Positions 6,506-13,940 of a stretch of DNA of 16,526 nt are shown in pieces. The notes beneath the pieces were generated by a model that saw only the letters and a program-made list of their open reading frames with translations, searched no databases and was not told where the DNA came from. How positions within the stretch are numbered: position 1 is the first letter of the stretch; each line of letters begins with the position of its first letter. The stretch covers positions 1 to 16,526 of the forward strand of contig CABURG010000024.1 in assembly GCA_902493835.1 (NCBI GenBank), read 5' to 3'. The position numbers and the translations under genes were made by a program. The stretch is from an uncultured Collinsella sp. (GTDB lineage: Bacteria > Actinomycetota > Coriobacteriia > Coriobacteriales > Coriobacteriaceae).

Positions 6506-8089
6506 ATGTCTGATCGTTTGACGGTCCTGACGTCTAAGAGCGTCTTTACCGGTACGGGGGACCTGCCGTTTGAAGGTTTCGTAGCGGTCCGTGGCAATCG
6601 AATTGAGGCTGTTGGCACCAAGTGTGAGGTAGCTTCGTATTTGACCCAGGCGGACGAGGTGGTTGACCTGGGCGACCGCACCGTCATGCCTGGCCTGATC
6701 GATGTACATACCTTCTATACAGGCTGGGCGCTGCGGACGTTGGGGTCTGATCTGTCCGGCATCGCTGATGCCAAAGAGGCCGTGTCGCTCTTGCGTGCAT
6801 GGAAAGAAGATCATCCGGATTGCGCGGCGGCTTTTGGCCACAACCTACCCGAAACGTTGGCATCGGATGCCGAGAACGCAAATACAGCAGCTGTGTTTGA
6901 CGATTGTTTTGGCGATATCCCCGTCGTCTGCTTTACATCGGGTGCGGAGACCTGCGTTCTCAATGCTGCCGCCAGTGCGCGATACGGCTTTACACCCCAG
7001 GCGTGCTATGCCGAGAAGATCTGGCGCATGATGAGCGATTTCCTCGCGCTGCCCGAGGTGCGTGCCGGGTATTCGGACTACATGAGCATGCTTAACGAGC
7101 GCGGCGTTACCGCCATCAAGGAAATGGCGTTTGATGACTACTACGGCTTTGCCGACGAAATGGCTCGCCGTGAGGAATCTGGTGAGCTGACGGTTCGCGT
7201 CTCTATGATGTCGCAGCCGGTGGGCGCCGGTGCAAATCTGGCATATGCCCGCGAGGCGCGAGAGCGCTTCCGGGGACCGTTCGTTCGTTTTTCTGGCTTC
7301 AACCGTATGACCGATCGCGGCGTATGGGCGGGGCTTGCCGAGATGATAGACCCCTATGAGGACTCGGCCGATGCGGGCGCTGCCGGCAAGACGGTCGTCG
7401 AGGAGCCAGAGTGGGATCTGATTGAGAACGAGCTGCGTGCAATTGATGCTGACGACTTCCGATATTCCTTGCATTGCCAGGGCGATGGCGCCGTTCGTCG
7501 CACCGTGGCGCTCTATGCCTCGCTGCCTCGAGACGAGCATGGACGGATGCTTCGCCGCCATGCGATTACCGATCTCGAGAACTCTGACCCGACCGATCTT
7601 GTCGAGTTTGGCAAGTTAGGTGGAATTTGCGAGGTCTATCCGCAGATTCTGACGCTGGACCGGCGCGAGGATTGCCTGTCGATGATGCGTCGACAAATTG
7701 GCGAGACGCGACTTTTGCACAGCTGGAATCGCCGCGGCATGGAAGATTCCGGATGCACAGTGTGCTGCGGCACGGATCTGCCGCTGCTTATTCCGAGCCT
7801 GGGCGAGTCAATCTACAGCGCGTGCGGCGGACTCTTCGCCGACGGACTGCCCGTGAATGAGGTCAACACGCTGACGCTTGTCGAGCTCTTGCGCGCTTGG
7901 ACTGCCGGGGGCGCGTACGACCTGATGCGCGAAGACGAGCTGGGTACGCTCGAGGTTGGCAAGCTTGCCGATATCTGCGTGCTCGATCGGGATGTGTTCG
8001 ACCTCGATTATCGCGACGCACGCGATCTTGCGGTTGACATGACGATGTCGGACGGACAAATCGTGTTCGATCGAAATAAGGAGGCATAA
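6506..8089 (+). CDS. Amidohydrolase-3 family protein (YtcJ-like) with an altered metal site
   Basis: This 527-residue cytosolic protein has a composite beta-sandwich and TIM-barrel layout. The N-terminal strand domain leads into TVMPGLIDVH, and the C-terminal part has LRAWTAGGAYDLMREDELGT followed by EVGKLADICVLD, the family signature. Metal-site residues are H68 in DVHTF, H323 in LHCQGDG, H352 in RHAITDLEN and D424 in CGTDLP. The usual second histidine of D-x-H-x-H is phenylalanine (F70). Relatives hydrolyse C-N bonds in amides, lactams or cyclic ureides. The ATG at 6506 has AGGTGG five bases upstream; that site overlaps the carrier's stop codon, and the upstream GTG at 6497 is less likely. 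Only 9 bp separate it from the carrier gene. It could release an amino acid or deacylate the imported compound, but no substrate can be assigned. Confidence 0.85.
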   Translation: MSDRLTVLTSKSVFTGTGDLPFEGFVAVRGNRIEAVGTKCEVASYLTQADEVVDLGDRTVMPGLIDVHTFYTGWALRTLGSDLSGIADAKEAVSLLRAWKEDHPDCAAAFGHNLPETLASDAENANTAAVFDDCFGDIPVVCFTSGAETCVLNAAASARYGFTPQACYAEKIWRMMSDFLALPEVRAGYSDYMSMLNERGVTAIKEMAFDDYYGFADEMARREESGELTVRVSMMSQPVGAGANLAYAREARERFRGPFVRFSGFNRMTDRGVWAGLAEMIDPYEDSADAGAAGKTVVEEPEWDLIENELRAIDADDFRYSLHCQGDGAVRRTVALYASLPRDEHGRMLRRHAITDLENSDPTDLVEFGKLGGICEVYPQILTLDRREDCLSMMRRQIGETRLLHSWNRRGMEDSGCTVCCGTDLPLLIPSLGESIYSACGGLFADGLPVNEVNTLTLVELLRAWTAGGAYDLMREDELGTLEVGKLADICVLDRDVFDLDYRDARDLAVDMTMSDGQIVFDRNKEA

Positions 8090-8090
8090 G

Positions 8091-8942
8091 ATGTCTGAAT
8101 CCAAACCGACGCTGCACCGCGAACAGATTGCGGGCATGAATATCCACTACATCATGTGGTCGCTCGATTACTTCCTTGATGTGCAGCAGCGTTTGGGCTT
8201 TGAGTCCATTGAGCTGTGGTGTGCGGAGCCGCATGTGACGCTCGACCACACGGGCTACTTTGAAGCTGAGGTCCTGGCGAAAAAGGCTGCAGACCGTGGG
8301 CTTAGGTATCGTACTCTGTGTCCCGAGAATGTTGTCTATCCTTGGCAGTACTGCGCACGCAAACCGCTGCATGAACAGCGCAGCTTGGCGTACTTTAAGC
8401 ACGGCATTGAGCTTGCCGAGGTACTTGGGTGCGACCGCATGTCCATCAACTCGGGCTGGGGCGACTGGGACGAGGACCGCGAGGAAGCCTGGAAGCGCAG
8501 CCGCGAGCACTTGTCCATTCTGGCGGAGTATGCCGGCGAGCACGGTCTGGTGCTTACGATGGAAAGCCTGCGTCCCGAGGAGAGCAACCTTGTGACGACG
8601 GTTTCCGATGCGAAGCGCATGATTGACGAGGTCGCGAGCCCGTACTTACAGCCCATGGTTGATACAACCGCGATGGGCGTTGCAGGCGAGACGCTCGAGG
8701 ACTGGTTTGCCGCCTTTGGTGATGGGGCAATTCACGAGATGCACTTTATCGACGGTGACCCGTATGGCCATCTGGTGTGGGGCGATGGCAAGCACGATAT
8801 GGACGCCTTCGTCGCCACGCTCAACGCCCATGGTTTCGACGGCATGCTGGGCCAGGAAATCACGGACGGTCGTTACTACGATGATCCGGCGGCGGCAGAT
8901 GCCAAGAACATGGCCGCATTCGAGAAATATCTGATTGACTAA
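8091..8942 (+). CDS. FrlC-like TIM-barrel sugar epimerase/isomerase
   Basis: This 283-residue protein belongs to the xylose-isomerase-like/AP-endonuclease-2 TIM-barrel superfamily. The family's four metal ligands are visible: E158 (TMESLRPEESN), D191 (PMVDTTAMG), H218 (EMHFIDGD) and E256 (GQEITDG). The order and the PxESN...MVD spacing match E. coli FrlC, which interconverts fructoselysine and its C3 epimer psicoselysine. It starts one base after the upstream stop, with AAGGAGG inside the preceding gene's end, so the two are tightly coupled. The FrlB- and FrlD-like genes immediately downstream support a role on a ketosamine. The similarity is recalled rather than computed, so the precise substrate is uncertain. 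Confidence 0.82.
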   Translation: MSESKPTLHREQIAGMNIHYIMWSLDYFLDVQQRLGFESIELWCAEPHVTLDHTGYFEAEVLAKKAADRGLRYRTLCPENVVYPWQYCARKPLHEQRSLAYFKHGIELAEVLGCDRMSINSGWGDWDEDREEAWKRSREHLSILAEYAGEHGLVLTMESLRPEESNLVTTVSDAKRMIDEVASPYLQPMVDTTAMGVAGETLEDWFAAFGDGAIHEMHFIDGDPYGHLVWGDGKHDMDAFVATLNAHGFDGMLGQEITDGRYYDDPAAADAKNMAAFEKYLID

Positions 8943-9003
8943 AACAACTATCGGCCACGCAGCCAACGTCATTGATTGCGGCCAAACAAGAAAGGAACTG
9001 GAT

Positions 9004-9972
9004 ATGAACGCACACGATCTGATCAAAGAGGCAATTGCCGAGAAGGGCAAGTTCGACAGCGTCTACTGGATTGCTTGCGGTGGCTCCATGATCGATTTGA
9101 TCCCGGCTCATGAGCTTCTGCAGCGCGAGGCAACCACCTTCACTTCGTATATCTATACGGCTCGCGAGTTCGATATCATGCGTCCGCGTCGTCTGGGCGA
9201 GAAGTCCCTGGTCATCGCTTGTAGCCACAGTGGCAACACCCCCGAGGTCGTCGAGGGCTGCGAGATTGCCCTTGCTGCCGGCGCTACGGTGATCGCCCAG
9301 ACCGACAACGCTGGATCCAAGATTGACTCCGGCAAGTGGACCACGTGGGTCTACCCGTGGGGCGAGGGCGTGCCGCAGGCCGAGGTCCCCGCTGGCATTT
9401 CGCTGTCGCTTGCGGCCGAGCTGCTCGATCAGCAGGAGGGCTACGCCGATCTTGCCGATATGTATGCCGGTATCGCCGAGATGGATAAGATTCTTCCCCC
9501 GGCACGCGAGAAGGTAAATGCCGAGCTGGGCGATCGTTTTGCCAAGCTTTGCCAGGAGCACGAGTTCTTCTACATTCTGGGCAGCGGTCCCAACTTTAGC
9601 CAGACCTACGGTTTCGCTATCTGCTCTCTTATGGAGATGCAGTGGCAGCACTGCAGCTACATCCACTCTGCCGAGTACTTCCATGGCCCCTTCGAGGCTA
9701 CTCAGGATGGCGTTTTTTACTTCCTGCAGATGGGCTCCAGCGAGTGCCGTGCCATGGACGAGCGCGCCCTGGCGTTCCTTAAGACGCATACCGATACGCT
9801 GATGGTGCTCGATGCCAAGGAGTACGGTATGGAAGCCGTGCCGGCGAGCGTCCGTGCCTATCTGGACCCGGTGCTGTTCTACGCCATGAACTGCGAGCTG
9901 CGTGCTGCACGCGGCAAGGTGTTTGATCACGATCCCGATTTCCGTCGCTATATGGGTGTTGTCGAGTACTAG
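9004..9972 (+). CDS. frlB: SIS-domain sugar-amine 6-phosphate deglycase, FrlB-like
   Basis: This 322-residue protein has two sugar-isomerase (SIS) domains, about residues 15-150 and 175-310. FrlB cleaves fructoselysine 6-phosphate to glucose 6-phosphate and lysine; GlmS-type relatives use the same fold. Visible hallmarks are YWIACGGSMIDL and ACSHSGNTPEVVE in the first domain, ILGSGPN and SAEYFHGPFE (E224, H227) in the second, and the C-terminal tail DHDPDFRRYMGVVEY, which closely follows the E. coli FrlB tail. The ATG at 9004 has AAAGGAA upstream. The frame is open from 8935 but the added residues have no RBS or family match. A 61-bp gap separates it from the epimerase gene, the widest within module A. 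The released amine could be lysine, another amino acid or a different amine. Confidence 0.87.
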   Translation: MNAHDLIKEAIAEKGKFDSVYWIACGGSMIDLIPAHELLQREATTFTSYIYTAREFDIMRPRRLGEKSLVIACSHSGNTPEVVEGCEIALAAGATVIAQTDNAGSKIDSGKWTTWVYPWGEGVPQAEVPAGISLSLAAELLDQQEGYADLADMYAGIAEMDKILPPAREKVNAELGDRFAKLCQEHEFFYILGSGPNFSQTYGFAICSLMEMQWQHCSYIHSAEYFHGPFEATQDGVFYFLQMGSSECRAMDERALAFLKTHTDTLMVLDAKEYGMEAVPASVRAYLDPVLFYAMNCELRAARGKVFDHDPDFRRYMGVVEY

Positions 9973-9986
9973 AAGGGACAAAGGCC

Positions 9987-10850
9987 ATGGCATTTAACGT
10001 TAACGCGCTCGGATTTGGCGACAACGTCGTCGATCGCTACGAGCATATCCACACCATGTATCCCGGCGGCAATGCGGTGAACTTCGCTGTTTATGCTAAG
10101 AAATGCGGTGCCGCACGCTCCGCATACATGGGCATTTTTGGCAATGACGCCGCTGCCGAGCATGTCATTGCAAGCCTCGAGGATGAAGGTATCGAGCTTG
10201 ACAAGTGCGAGCAGATGATTGGCGAGAACGGAGCGGCTCGCGTGACCGTCGTCGACGGTGACCGTGTCTTCCTCGGCTCCAACGAGGGCGGTATCCGTGG
10301 CGATGCGCGCTATGTCCTCAATCGCTTTGACCTTGCGTACATGAAGCAGTTCGATGTGGTTCATTCGGGCAACTATTGCTTTACCGAGCGCGAGCTGCCC
10401 AAGTTGAAGGCTGCGGGCGTCACGGTCTCTTTTGACTTTTCGGACGACTCCACCGACGAGTACTACGAGCAGATTGCGCCCTACGTCGATTTCGCTTTCT
10501 TTAGTGCGGCGGATGCTGCGAGTGAGGACGAGATTCGCGAGCGTCTGGCATGGGTGAAGGGCCTGGGTCCGCGTTTTGTGTCGGCTACGGCGGGCGCCGA
10601 GGGCTGCATTGCTTACGACGGCGAGCGTTATTACCGCCAGCTGGCTAAACCGGTAACGGACATGAAGGACACCATGGGGGCGGGCGACTCGTTCCTCACC
10701 TCGTTTTTGATGTGCTATCTCGATTCCGCCAAGCGTGGTGAGGATGGCGCCGAGGCCATCGAGCGCGCGCTCGACTTTGCTGCCGGGTTTGCCTCGACCG
10801 TGTGCGGCATGGAAGGTTCTTGGGGCCACGGAGCACCAATCGTCGAATAG
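9987..10850 (+). CDS. frlD: PfkB-family sugar kinase, FrlD-like
   Basis: This 287-residue ribokinase-fold enzyme probably phosphorylates the C6 hydroxyl of a ketosamine using ATP, supplying the substrate of the SIS deglycase 14 bp upstream. The N-terminus has GDNVVDRYEHIHTMYPGGNAVN, with the substrate-binding GGN motif and the short FrlD-type opening rather than a full ribokinase N-terminus. The C-terminal catalytic motif is DTMGAGDSF, with base D234. The family's usual TLG segment is TAGAEG here. The middle HSGNYCF...FDFSDD region also matches FrlD-like proteins. It is the last gene before a strong terminator at 10921. A related but divergent second kinase follows it. Confidence 0.85.
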   Translation: MAFNVNALGFGDNVVDRYEHIHTMYPGGNAVNFAVYAKKCGAARSAYMGIFGNDAAAEHVIASLEDEGIELDKCEQMIGENGAARVTVVDGDRVFLGSNEGGIRGDARYVLNRFDLAYMKQFDVVHSGNYCFTERELPKLKAAGVTVSFDFSDDSTDEYYEQIAPYVDFAFFSAADAASEDEIRERLAWVKGLGPRFVSATAGAEGCIAYDGERYYRQLAKPVTDMKDTMGAGDSFLTSFLMCYLDSAKRGEDGAEAIERALDFAAGFASTVCGMEGSWGHGAPIVE

Positions 10851-10920
10851 CTTAAGAAAGCGTACGGCGGTCTGGCTATGAGGCCTTGGACAGCCGATGC
10901 AAAACAATAAGCGAAACGCG

Positions 10921-10954
10921 AAAAGGGGGCTCGCCATGTGGCGGGTCCCCTTTT
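10921..10954. terminator. Strong intrinsic terminator inside the cluster (between the two kinases)
   Basis: The 15-bp arms 10921-10935 and 10940-10954 pair with no mismatch (two G·T) around an ATGT loop. They are flanked by AAAA and TTTT, so it can act in both directions. It ends 17 bp before the next start codon and lies about 70 bp after the first kinase's stop. It probably reduces transcription of the distal five genes relative to the proximal five. Confidence 0.8.
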
Positions 10955-10971
10955 GAACATTGGAGAAGACC

Positions 10972-11772
10972 ATGGGTATTAAAGCGTGTGCGGCTGGTTT
11001 TTGCTGCGCGGACGTCTATCAAAACATCGGCGTGTTCTATCCGACTGGTAATGGCATTGACTGGGGTATCCATCTTGCACGAATGGGCGTTTCGGTATCC
11101 GCCGTGTCGGTTGTCGGCAAGGACGAGTACGGAGACAAGATGAGAGAGGCGCTGGCCGCTGAGGGGTTCGATATCTCACATCTGCGGGTGGAAGATGGCG
11201 ACACCTCGGTGATGCTCATGGCATTGAAAGACGGCGTCGATCGCGTGCATCTCGAGGCAATCGATGGCGTAATGGAGACATATCGACCGAATGAAGACGA
11301 CCGGGCGTTTATCCTAGAGCATGACATCATTCATACCGACCTGTTTGGCAATTGTTTGGACCTCCTGCCCGAATGGCATGATGCGGGCAAGACGGTGGTT
11401 ATGGACTTCTCGGTGTTCAGCCAGGATCCCGAATATGCATGCGAGGCTCATTTTCCTTACGTAGACTATGCGTTCATGTCGTTTGAAGAGGACACTCCGG
11501 AGCTGCGGGACTGGGTACGCCACGTGCAGGAATTGGGACCGCGCGTTGCGGTTGCCACGCTTGGCGAGAAGGGGAGCATTGCCTATGACGGTGAGCGCTT
11601 CTATGAGTGCGGGATCGTACCGGCGGAGAAGGTCGTTAATACCGTGGGTGCCGGCGACTCGTATATTGCCGGGTTTACCAAGGGCGTGATCGATGGCCTT
11701 GATATTCCGGCGTGTATGAAGGCGGGCGCTGAGCTGTCGTCCCGAGTGATTGGTTCGTTTGAGCCGTACTAG
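10972..11772 (+). CDS. Second PfkB-family kinase, divergent FrlD paralogue
   Basis: This 266-residue ribokinase-fold kinase has the same short N-terminal layout as the upstream FrlD-like protein (GFCCADVYQNIGVFYPTGNG). The sugar-binding GGNAVN is changed to TGNGID. The middle has HTDLFGN and MDFSVF, and the catalytic loop is NTVGAGDSY with base D229 preceded by ATLGEKG. Both kinases share the segment IAYDGER, supporting common ancestry. The changed substrate motif suggests a different sugar or sugar-amine. The ATG at 10972 has GGAG six bases upstream and follows the internal terminator by 17 bp. It opens module B, with an amidohydrolase-2 gene 27 bp downstream. Kinase family is firm; substrate is not. 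Confidence 0.85.
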   Translation: MGIKACAAGFCCADVYQNIGVFYPTGNGIDWGIHLARMGVSVSAVSVVGKDEYGDKMREALAAEGFDISHLRVEDGDTSVMLMALKDGVDRVHLEAIDGVMETYRPNEDDRAFILEHDIIHTDLFGNCLDLLPEWHDAGKTVVMDFSVFSQDPEYACEAHFPYVDYAFMSFEEDTPELRDWVRHVQELGPRVAVATLGEKGSIAYDGERFYECGIVPAEKVVNTVGAGDSYIAGFTKGVIDGLDIPACMKAGAELSSRVIGSFEPY

Positions 11773-11799
11773 GGTCAAATGCCTGGAAAGGAGTACGAA

Positions 11800-12660
11800 A
11801 TGGTTATCGACATGTTGGTCCATCCTATGCTCTACGGCGAGATCTGTACGCCGGGTGATGAGCCTGATGGATTCGGTTTTTGGTCACGAGAATTTGGTAT
11901 GGGGCATATGGGCCCCATGGATTGGGATGAGCTTCAAGTCGAGATGGACGTCTGTGACGTGCAGAAGAGCGTGCTCATGCCGCTCGATGTAACCACGGCA
12001 TGCGGAGGGCACTTTGGCACCAATGACCAGATTGCCATGCTGGTTGCCGCGCATCCCGATCGTCTGTGGGGATTTGCGAGCGTAGACCCGCAGGTGAGCG
12101 GTGCCGCAGACGAACTGGAGCGCGCCTTTACCGAGTTGGGGGCAAAGGGGCTTTGCCTGCATCCTGCAAAGCAGGGTTTTGCCCCCGATGATGCTGTGGC
12201 CGAGCCGCTTTACGAACTGTGCGAGCGCTATAACAAGCCGGTGGTTTTCCATGCCGGTATGTCTTGGGAGCCTGGCGCAGAGCTCTCGCGCAGTAACCCG
12301 CTTGCATTTGAGCACACAATCGCAACGCATCCAAATGTGCGCTTTAGTTTGACCCACTTTGGCTGGCCCTGGGTGCGCGAGACCGTGGCGATGCTGCTCA
12401 AGTATCCCAACTGCTACACGGACACCTCTATCACTTACATCGATTCGCCCGAGGAGATGATGCAGCGTCTTTTCACGGTCGATATGGGGCCGCTGTGGTA
12501 TGAGCGCGCGCTATCGCATCAAGTGATGTTCGCCAGCAATACGCCGCGTTTCCGTGCATTCAAACTCAAGCGGGCGCTCGATACCGTGTCCATGCGCGAT
12601 GATGCGCGAGAAAGGCTCTACTGGGGTAATGCCCTGCGTTTTCTTGAAGGGGATGAGTGA
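11800..12660 (+). CDS. Amidohydrolase-2 family TIM-barrel protein with an altered metal site
   Basis: This is a 286-residue single-domain TIM barrel of the amidohydrolase-2 type. Features in order are IDMLVHPM at the N-terminus, WGFASVDPQ, KGLCLHPAKQGF, PVVFHAG (H151), RFSLTHFGWPW (H186) and FASNTPRFR near the end. In typical members the N-terminal motif is D-x-H-x-H and the last motif carries an aspartate (GSDYP-like). Here the first histidine position is leucine (L6, leaving only H8) and the aspartate position is asparagine (N247). The ATG at 11800 has GGAAAGGAG six bases upstream; an earlier ATG at 11779 is followed by that RBS and is unlikely. The next gene starts two bases after its stop codon. 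Family members include decarboxylases, lactonases and hydrolases, so reaction type is open. Confidence 0.8.
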   Translation: MVIDMLVHPMLYGEICTPGDEPDGFGFWSREFGMGHMGPMDWDELQVEMDVCDVQKSVLMPLDVTTACGGHFGTNDQIAMLVAAHPDRLWGFASVDPQVSGAADELERAFTELGAKGLCLHPAKQGFAPDDAVAEPLYELCERYNKPVVFHAGMSWEPGAELSRSNPLAFEHTIATHPNVRFSLTHFGWPWVRETVAMLLKYPNCYTDTSITYIDSPEEMMQRLFTVDMGPLWYERALSHQVMFASNTPRFRAFKLKRALDTVSMRDDARERLYWGNALRFLEGDE

Positions 12661-12662
12661 AC

Positions 12663-13091
12663 ATGGTGACGCTCGAGACATTGAGCTATCTATCGACTGC
12701 TCCGGACCGGTTCATCGATATTACCGAGGACGTGCACGCCGCCATCGAACGCAGTTCGGTGACGAATGGCTTGGCAGCAATTATTTTGTCGCATACGACC
12801 TGTGGAATCGTGGTAAACGAGGGACTGCCCTGCGTGGAGACGGATCTTATGGAGACGCTTGATCGCATCGCCCCGCTCGATGCCCCCTATGCGCATGCAC
12901 ACTTCCTGCCGAGCTATGGAGCCACCGGCAACAACTCCTGTGGGCATATCAAGAGCATGATTTGTGGAAACAGTTGCTTCTTTCCCGTCCAAGATGGCCA
13001 CATCGTGTGCGGAAGTGCCCAGAACATCTATCTTGCGGAGTTTGACGGTCCGCAGAAGCGAAAAGTGTACGTCGAGGTGCTGGGGGAGTAA
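12663..13091 (+). CDS. yjbQ: YjbQ/UPF0047 family protein
   Basis: This is a 142-residue single-domain protein of the YjbQ family. Conserved landmarks are LSHTTCGIVVNE (H44, E53), GHIKSMICGNS (H95), FPVQDGHIVCGSAQNIYLAEFDG and the closing KVYVEVLGE. Family members have been reported to show weak thiamine-phosphate-synthase activity, but their physiological role is unsettled. The ATG at 12663 lies two bases after the preceding stop, with AAGGGG upstream; a GTG at 12657 is a possible alternative that would overlap the upstream stop. Embedding between an amidohydrolase and an SgcQ-like barrel, far from thiamine genes, suggests a role in sugar catabolism here. That reading is contextual only. Confidence 0.85.
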   Translation: MVTLETLSYLSTAPDRFIDITEDVHAAIERSSVTNGLAAIILSHTTCGIVVNEGLPCVETDLMETLDRIAPLDAPYAHAHFLPSYGATGNNSCGHIKSMICGNSCFFPVQDGHIVCGSAQNIYLAEFDGPQKRKVYVEVLGE

Positions 13092-13124
13092 CGTCCCTGC
13101 GATAACCCTATGAAGGAGCACGTT

Positions 13125-13934
13125 ATGTCGTTTCTAACCTCGATGTTCAAGACCGAAAAGCCGGTTATCGGAATGCTGCACCTGCGTCCTCTGCCGGGCG
13201 ATCCGCTGTATTACCCGGGCGGAAGCGTGCCGCAGGTCGTGGAAGCCGCCAAGCGCGATCTCGAGGCGTTGCAGCAGGGCGGTGTCGATGGCATTTTGAT
13301 TACCAATGAGCTCTCGATGCCCTATGAGCAGCACGTTTCTCCCTCAACCCTTGCATCGATGGGCTATGTAATCGGGGCTCTATCCCATGATCTGTCGACC
13401 CCTTGGGGAGCTGAGGCTATTTACGATGGTGATGCCACAATCGAGCTGTGCGCTGCCGTCGACGCGCAGTTCACACGCTGCAATTTTTGCGGTGCCTGGG
13501 CCGGTGATCTTGGGCTGATTAACCGAGATTTCGCTCACACCATGCGTCGCAAGGCGGCGCTGCGCTTGGACGACCTCAAGCTTTTTCACTTCATCACGAG
13601 CGAGGGGGAGGTTTATCTCAACGACCGCACGACTGCGGACATTGCCGATTCACTTCTCTTTAATTGCCTTCCGGATGCAATGGTCATCGGCGGTTCGGCT
13701 GCCGGTCGTGGCGCTTCGGGCGAGCTTGCCGATGAAGTCCGCGAGCGTGTTGGCGAAGTACCCGTGGTATGTGGCACCGGTTGTCGCGAAAATACCGTGG
13801 CTGACGTATTTGCTCACTACGATGGCGCGTTTGTCGGCACCTGCTTAAAGCGCGACGGAAAGCTGGATGCCCCGGTTGATGTTGAGCGGGTAGCTCGTTT
13901 TATGGCTGCCGCTCGTACGGCGCGAGGGGAGTAG
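13125..13934 (+). CDS. BtpA/SgcQ-family TIM-barrel protein
   Basis: This 269-residue protein has the BtpA/SgcQ signature: KPVIGMLHLRPLPGDP at the N-terminus (H19), then DLEALQQGGVDGILITNE and a long central barrel including YLNDRTTADIADSLLFN. A late phosphate-binding-like part contains GTGCRENTVADVF and FVGTCLKRDGK. SgcQ is encoded in an E. coli cryptic sugar gene cluster, and BtpA affects photosystem I assembly in cyanobacteria; neither has a firmly known reaction to my knowledge. The ATG at 13125 has AAGGAG six bases upstream; the ATG at 13110 precedes that RBS and is rejected. It lies 33 bp after yjbQ and 6 bp before the FGGY kinase, so it belongs to the same transcript and probably handles the same sugar phosphate. 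Confidence 0.85.
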   Translation: MSFLTSMFKTEKPVIGMLHLRPLPGDPLYYPGGSVPQVVEAAKRDLEALQQGGVDGILITNELSMPYEQHVSPSTLASMGYVIGALSHDLSTPWGAEAIYDGDATIELCAAVDAQFTRCNFCGAWAGDLGLINRDFAHTMRRKAALRLDDLKLFHFITSEGEVYLNDRTTADIADSLLFNCLPDAMVIGGSAAGRGASGELADEVRERVGEVPVVCGTGCRENTVADVFAHYDGAFVGTCLKRDGKLDAPVDVERVARFMAAARTARGE

Positions 13935-13940
13935 GCACCT

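Noticed and set aside
5351..6841. 496-codon antisense open frame across the carrier and amidohydrolase genes
   Set aside because: It lies opposite two well-recognised coding genes, has a composition rich in His, Arg, Asp and Gly with no recognisable motif, and is a typical shadow of codon bias in GC-rich DNA.
8860..9993. 377-codon antisense open frame across the FrlB-like gene
   Set aside because: Opposite strand of a strongly supported SIS gene, no family motif, and no sensible operon context.
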